DNA of 17,273 nt from a bacterium (GTDB taxonomy: Bacteria; Verrucomicrobiota; Verrucomicrobiae; Opitutales; Opitutaceae), in NCBI GenBank assembly GCA_021780625.1, contig JAJXYI010000565.1, forward strand, positions 1 to 17,273, given 5' to 3'. A program made the position numbers and the translations under genes. Every line of letters begins with the position of its first letter. The stretch's first letter is position 1. This document shows, piece after piece, positions 14,514-17,273 of the stretch. Below the pieces are notes generated by a model. The model was not told the DNA's origin. It worked only from the letters and a program-made list of their open reading frames with translations, and searched no databases.

Positions 14514-16433
14514 TCAGGCGCCGCCCGGGCGACGGCCCGGAGGCGGCGTGGGCCGCTGCTGCGGTATCCAGTCGGGAAGCACACAGCGCGGCGAGAGCCG
14601 CGTGCGGTAGCTGGCGAAATCCGCGAACACCCGCGCCACCGCGGGCTCGTCGGGTTTGTGGCACTCGAGGCAGGCACCCACCAGCAGGATGCGCCGCTGC
14701 TCGGCCAGGGAGAACGGCCGGGCCGTGGGCCGTGTCGCCCGCGCCGCCTCCGGCTCGCGCAGGAATCCGATCCAGGCGTCCTGCGGCAGTCCGTCGCGCG
14801 GGTCGATCGGAAGCTCGGGAGTGAAGGTCCAATGCCCGACCGCGCCCGTGTGCTCATAGGCGAGGCGACCCCGTCCGTAGCCCAGCGCGACGGGGTTGTC
14901 GTGACAGGAGCGGCAGTCGCGGGCCTGCGTGGTGGTGGTGTGCGGCCACACCGGAGCATACAGGCGGACCAGGTTGCTGCGGCCCCTGCCCTGGTCGAGG
15001 GTCATGACCATGCCGGGCGCGAAGGTTCCGATCCGGCCCGGCGGCTTGGCGTCGCTGATGACGCCGAGAACGGGAGGTTCCGCGAGGGCAGGGCCGCCGG
15101 TCTCGATCCAGGCGCCCTTCACGAGGCGTTCGTCGAGGTGGTCCCAGGCGCGGCCCTTGGGGTCGAAGCGGGTGTGGCACTGGATGCATTGCGGTGCCCA
15201 GGCCGTGTGGCAGGCCGCGCAGTCCAGCCGCGCGTGGGCGCCGTTCATGCCCGTGCAGACGGCCGCCGCGGGTTTCGGATGCAGCACCCGGCCCGTGGAG
15301 CGCGCGACCAGGCGCAGGCTCCCGTCTGGGTCGACCGTAAGGTTGGAGTACCAGCCCTTCCCCGAGTCGGTCTGCACGAATCGCGCGCCGGAGGGCTCGA
15401 GGTGCTCGATGCGCACGAGGGCCTGCGTTTCGGAGTCGAGGTCGTCGAGGGTGCCGGTCTTCGGCGGGGAGACCCGGTGGCAGTCGCGACAGGCGATGAC
15501 GACCGCGTCCTCCCCGTGCGCATGGGCCTGGCCGTCGCCCATGACCTCCCGGGCGAGGTGGCAATCCGTGCATGATATGCCGGCCTTGAAATGGACATCG
15601 GCGGCGCAGTGCTCCATCACGCGTCCGTCCTCGAGAATCCGATACCGCGTTGCGGCGTCGGGCTGGGCGGCGGCGAGTTCCGGGGTGAGCTCGGTCTCGT
15701 TCCAGCCCTCGTAATTGGTGGAGATGCGGCCCGAGCGGCTGTGGCAGCCGAAGCAGGCGAGCGTGGCGAGGTGATGCGAGATGTCGGGGTGGTGGAGGGG
15801 AGGCTCGGCCTGCCGGCCCGGGGCTGGACGGCGTCCGCGGGCGGCCAGGTCCCGGAGCGCCGCGGCGTCGTACACGAGGTGGCAGGCGGAACAACCGCCG
15901 CCGCGGGAGCTTTCGGTGACTGGGCCCGGCTCGGTCTTGTTGCGGGTCAGGTGGCAGGAGGCGCAGAGCTGGCGCAGGTGGGTGTCGGCGGGCGAGTGCC
16001 CGAGCTCCTCCACGCGCCGGAGGGCGTCGAGGTCCGTGCTTTCGCCGAAAGCCACCTTGTCGACGGCGATGACCCCGCTCATCGCGGACATGGGGGAGGC
16101 GCGCAGGCGGTCGTCGAAGCCGCCGTGGCAGCCGGAGTTCGCGCAGGTCCGGTTGACGATGTCGAGGTTGCCGGGCACGAGGGTCATTCCCTTGTGGGCC
16201 GCGGCCGCGTCGGTTGCGGCCGGGTTGCCGAGGTGGCAGGAGTAACAGCCGATGACGTGCGGATCGTGGCCCGGCGCGAAGCCGGTCATGGTGCCGTGGC
16301 AGTCCAGGCAGTGCTCGTTGGGCACGAGGGCGAGCGCCCGGCCCGCGAGGACGAACGCGGCGAGCAGGAGGGCGGCGGCGGTATTGATCCGCCGCCGGGC
16401 AGGGGGGCCCGCGTATCCACGAAACGCGTTCAT
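14514..16433 (-). CDS. Dodecaheme (12-motif) periplasmic or surface cytochrome c
   Basis: The product is 639 aa. The N-terminus (RRR near 13-15, hydrophobic 18-34) is a Sec signal. Eleven CxxCH motifs start at C42, C63, C157, C181, C227, C288, C315, C405, C416, C507 and C588, and one CxxxxCH lies at 97-103, giving twelve predicted covalent hemes. Motifs are spread along the chain with a motif-free stretch at 320-404 and another at 421-506. The block CTGMNGAHARLDCAACH followed by CIQCHTRFDP resembles multiheme cytochromes of metal- and sulfur-metabolising bacteria. I cannot assign it to a known reductase family. No C-terminal membrane anchor or lipobox is seen. ATG at 16433 gives a normal signal peptide; ATG at 16472 would add 13 residues. 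It follows the 168-aa gene, so co-transcription with nrdR is likely. Confidence 0.93.
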   Translation of the reverse strand: MNAFRGYAGPPARRRINTAAALLLAAFVLAGRALALVPNEHCLDCHGTMTGFAPGHDPHVIGCYSCHLGNPAATDAAAAHKGMTLVPGNLDIVNRTCANSGCHGGFDDRLRASPMSAMSGVIAVDKVAFGESTDLDALRRVEELGHSPADTHLRQLCASCHLTRNKTEPGPVTESSRGGGCSACHLVYDAAALRDLAARGRRPAPGRQAEPPLHHPDISHHLATLACFGCHSRSGRISTNYEGWNETELTPELAAAQPDAATRYRILEDGRVMEHCAADVHFKAGISCTDCHLAREVMGDGQAHAHGEDAVVIACRDCHRVSPPKTGTLDDLDSETQALVRIEHLEPSGARFVQTDSGKGWYSNLTVDPDGSLRLVARSTGRVLHPKPAAAVCTGMNGAHARLDCAACHTAWAPQCIQCHTRFDPKGRAWDHLDERLVKGAWIETGGPALAEPPVLGVISDAKPPGRIGTFAPGMVMTLDQGRGRSNLVRLYAPVWPHTTTTQARDCRSCHDNPVALGYGRGRLAYEHTGAVGHWTFTPELPIDPRDGLPQDAWIGFLREPEAARATRPTARPFSLAEQRRILLVGACLECHKPDEPAVARVFADFASYRTRLSPRCVLPDWIPQQRPTPPPGRRPGGA

Positions 16434-16490
16434 CGTGTGGCGACACTTGCCCAAGGCGGCCCAGTCGTCCATGCCGCAATGGGGCCTTGG

Positions 16491-16997
16491 CTACAGGAAA
16501 AGCAGCTGCAGGCTTTGGAAGCTGGGCGTCCGCGCGGCGGCGAGATCGCGGATGAAGGCGAGGGCCTCCTCGTACTCCCGCACTCGGCGGGGCGTCGCGC
16601 GGCGGTCGGGCGGCAGCAGGGCGGGCCGCAGGTTGGTGATGAGCAGGGTCGACTCGCGGTAAGGGCTGAGGCGCTTGATGCCCTCCATGAGCTCGGCGCG
16701 GGCGAAAAGCGGCGTGGCCGAGGTGGAGGTGCGCGAGGCGTCCCAGTGGAAGAAGCCGTGCGCGGGCATCGCCTTGAAGCACTCGGCGAGCAGGCGCGCC
16801 GCTGCGGCATTGAATGCCTCGTCATAGCGCGCCGCGTACTCGGGGTGCTCGCGCATCTGCGCCTCGAGCTCGGAGAGGCTGAACGCGATCGCGTCGCGGA
16901 TCTGCCCCGCCAGGTAGAGGTCGTGCCCCGTCACCTGGGCAAACAGGGCGTTGATGAAGTGGAGCCGCCTGAGCTCGTCGGTGCCTGGCGTGGGCAT
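16491..16997 (-). CDS. Conserved-looking protein of unknown function between nrdR and the cytochrome
   Basis: The product is 168 aa with no signal peptide, membrane segment or cysteine-rich site except one cysteine in AECFKAMPAHGFFHWD. The first half (about 8-75) is rich in charged heptads and probably helical. The middle has PAHGFFHWDASRTSTSATPLF, then LMEGIKRLSPYRESTLLITNLRPALLPPDRR and a final helix REYEEALAFIRDLAAART. I do not recognise the family. It starts 17 bp after nrdR and ends 18-57 bp before the cytochrome start, depending on which ATG is used, which argues for a shared transcript. Reading-frame quality (few rare residues, coherent helices) supports a real gene. Confidence 0.75.
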   Translation of the reverse strand: MPTPGTDELRRLHFINALFAQVTGHDLYLAGQIRDAIAFSLSELEAQMREHPEYAARYDEAFNAAAARLLAECFKAMPAHGFFHWDASRTSTSATPLFARAELMEGIKRLSPYRESTLLITNLRPALLPPDRRATPRRVREYEEALAFIRDLAAARTPSFQSLQLLFL

Positions 16998-17014
16998 GGT
17001 TCGCGGCGGGTCGA

Positions 17015-17273
17015 TCAGAGGTTCTTCATCCCCTTGATCTCGTCGACGAACTCGGTCACGTCGCGGAACTCCTTGTACACGCTGGCGAAACGCACGTAGG
17101 CAACCTGGTCGATCTTGCGCAGGCGTTCCATGACGGCGTCGCCGATGGCGCGGGAGGGGATTTCGCCCTCGAAGTGGGCCTCGAGCACGTCGAGCACATC
17201 GTCGACGAGCATGGTGAGCTGCTCCGCGTCGACGGGACGCTTGTGGCAGGCGCTGCGGATTGAGCGCATGAGC
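17015..17273 (-). CDS. nrdR: Transcriptional repressor NrdR, C-terminal part (N-terminus beyond the window)
   Basis: The frame is open to the right edge; the visible 86 codons cover the C-terminal half of a normally about 150-aa protein. IRSACHKRPVDAEQL, VLEAHFEGEIPSRAIGDAVMERLRKIDQVAYVRFASVYKEFRDVTEFVDEI is the ATP-cone of NrdR almost word for word, with the diagnostic VAYVRFASVY. The N-terminal zinc ribbon lies outside. NrdR senses (d)ATP and represses ribonucleotide reductase genes by binding NrdR boxes. The apparent ATG at 17269 is an internal methionine, since the ATP-cone starts earlier. Two downstream leftward genes follow within short gaps. Confidence 0.93.
   Translation of the reverse strand, partial: LMRSIRSACHKRPVDAEQLTMLVDDVLDVLEAHFEGEIPSRAIGDAVMERLRKIDQVAYVRFASVYKEFRDVTEFVDEIKGMKNL

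Noticed and set aside
14854..16782. A 642-codon minus-strand frame overlapping the cytochrome in another register
   Set aside because: Rich in R/P/H with no heme motifs, while the neighbouring register carries twelve heme motifs and a signal peptide.
15591..17099. A 502-codon plus-strand frame opposite the cytochrome, 168-aa gene and nrdR
   Set aside because: It is antisense to nrdR, whose sequence is unmistakable, and shows no domain.

Overview
The window is a high-G+C bacterial chromosomal segment holding 15 genes on alternating strands. I see no rRNA, tRNA, CRISPR array, insertion sequence or phage gene. A duplicated MacB/FtsX permease of the ADOP type, secreted GH28, GH105 and GH74 plant cell-wall enzymes, a many-heme cytochrome c, and starts without Shine-Dalgarno sequences together suggest Verrucomicrobiota, most likely Opitutaceae. 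This is an inference from gene content; Acidobacteriota or another soil phylum is possible.

Left part (1-5711), plant polymer use mixed with housekeeping-like genes. A GH28 polygalacturonase runs off the left edge (-). It is followed by a luciferase-like flavin oxidoreductase (+), a GNAT acetyltransferase (-), a class I SAM methyltransferase (+), a secreted alpha/beta-hydrolase esterase (-) and, divergent from the esterase, a GH105 unsaturated galacturonyl/rhamnogalacturonyl hydrolase (+).

Middle part (5719-11024). A methyl-accepting chemotaxis protein with a NIT-like periplasmic sensor (-) is separated by a 348-bp intergenic region with several short inverted repeats from a secreted two-propeller GH74-type xyloglucanase (+). 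A nitroreductase-family flavoprotein (-) follows.

Right part (11136-17273). A small secreted protein of unknown role, an ADOP-type permease and a small YgaP-like membrane protein (all +) face a leftward set: nrdR (cut by the right edge), a 168-aa unknown protein and a 639-aa cytochrome c with twelve heme-binding motifs. The three leftward genes are spaced closely enough to be one operon.

Functionally, GH28, GH105, the esterase and GH74 fit stepwise breakdown of pectin and xyloglucan outside the cytoplasm. They are scattered as single genes, not one operon, and no SusCD or TonB receptor is visible. The many-heme cytochrome next to nrdR is the least explained item. No wholly new system can be claimed from sequence alone.
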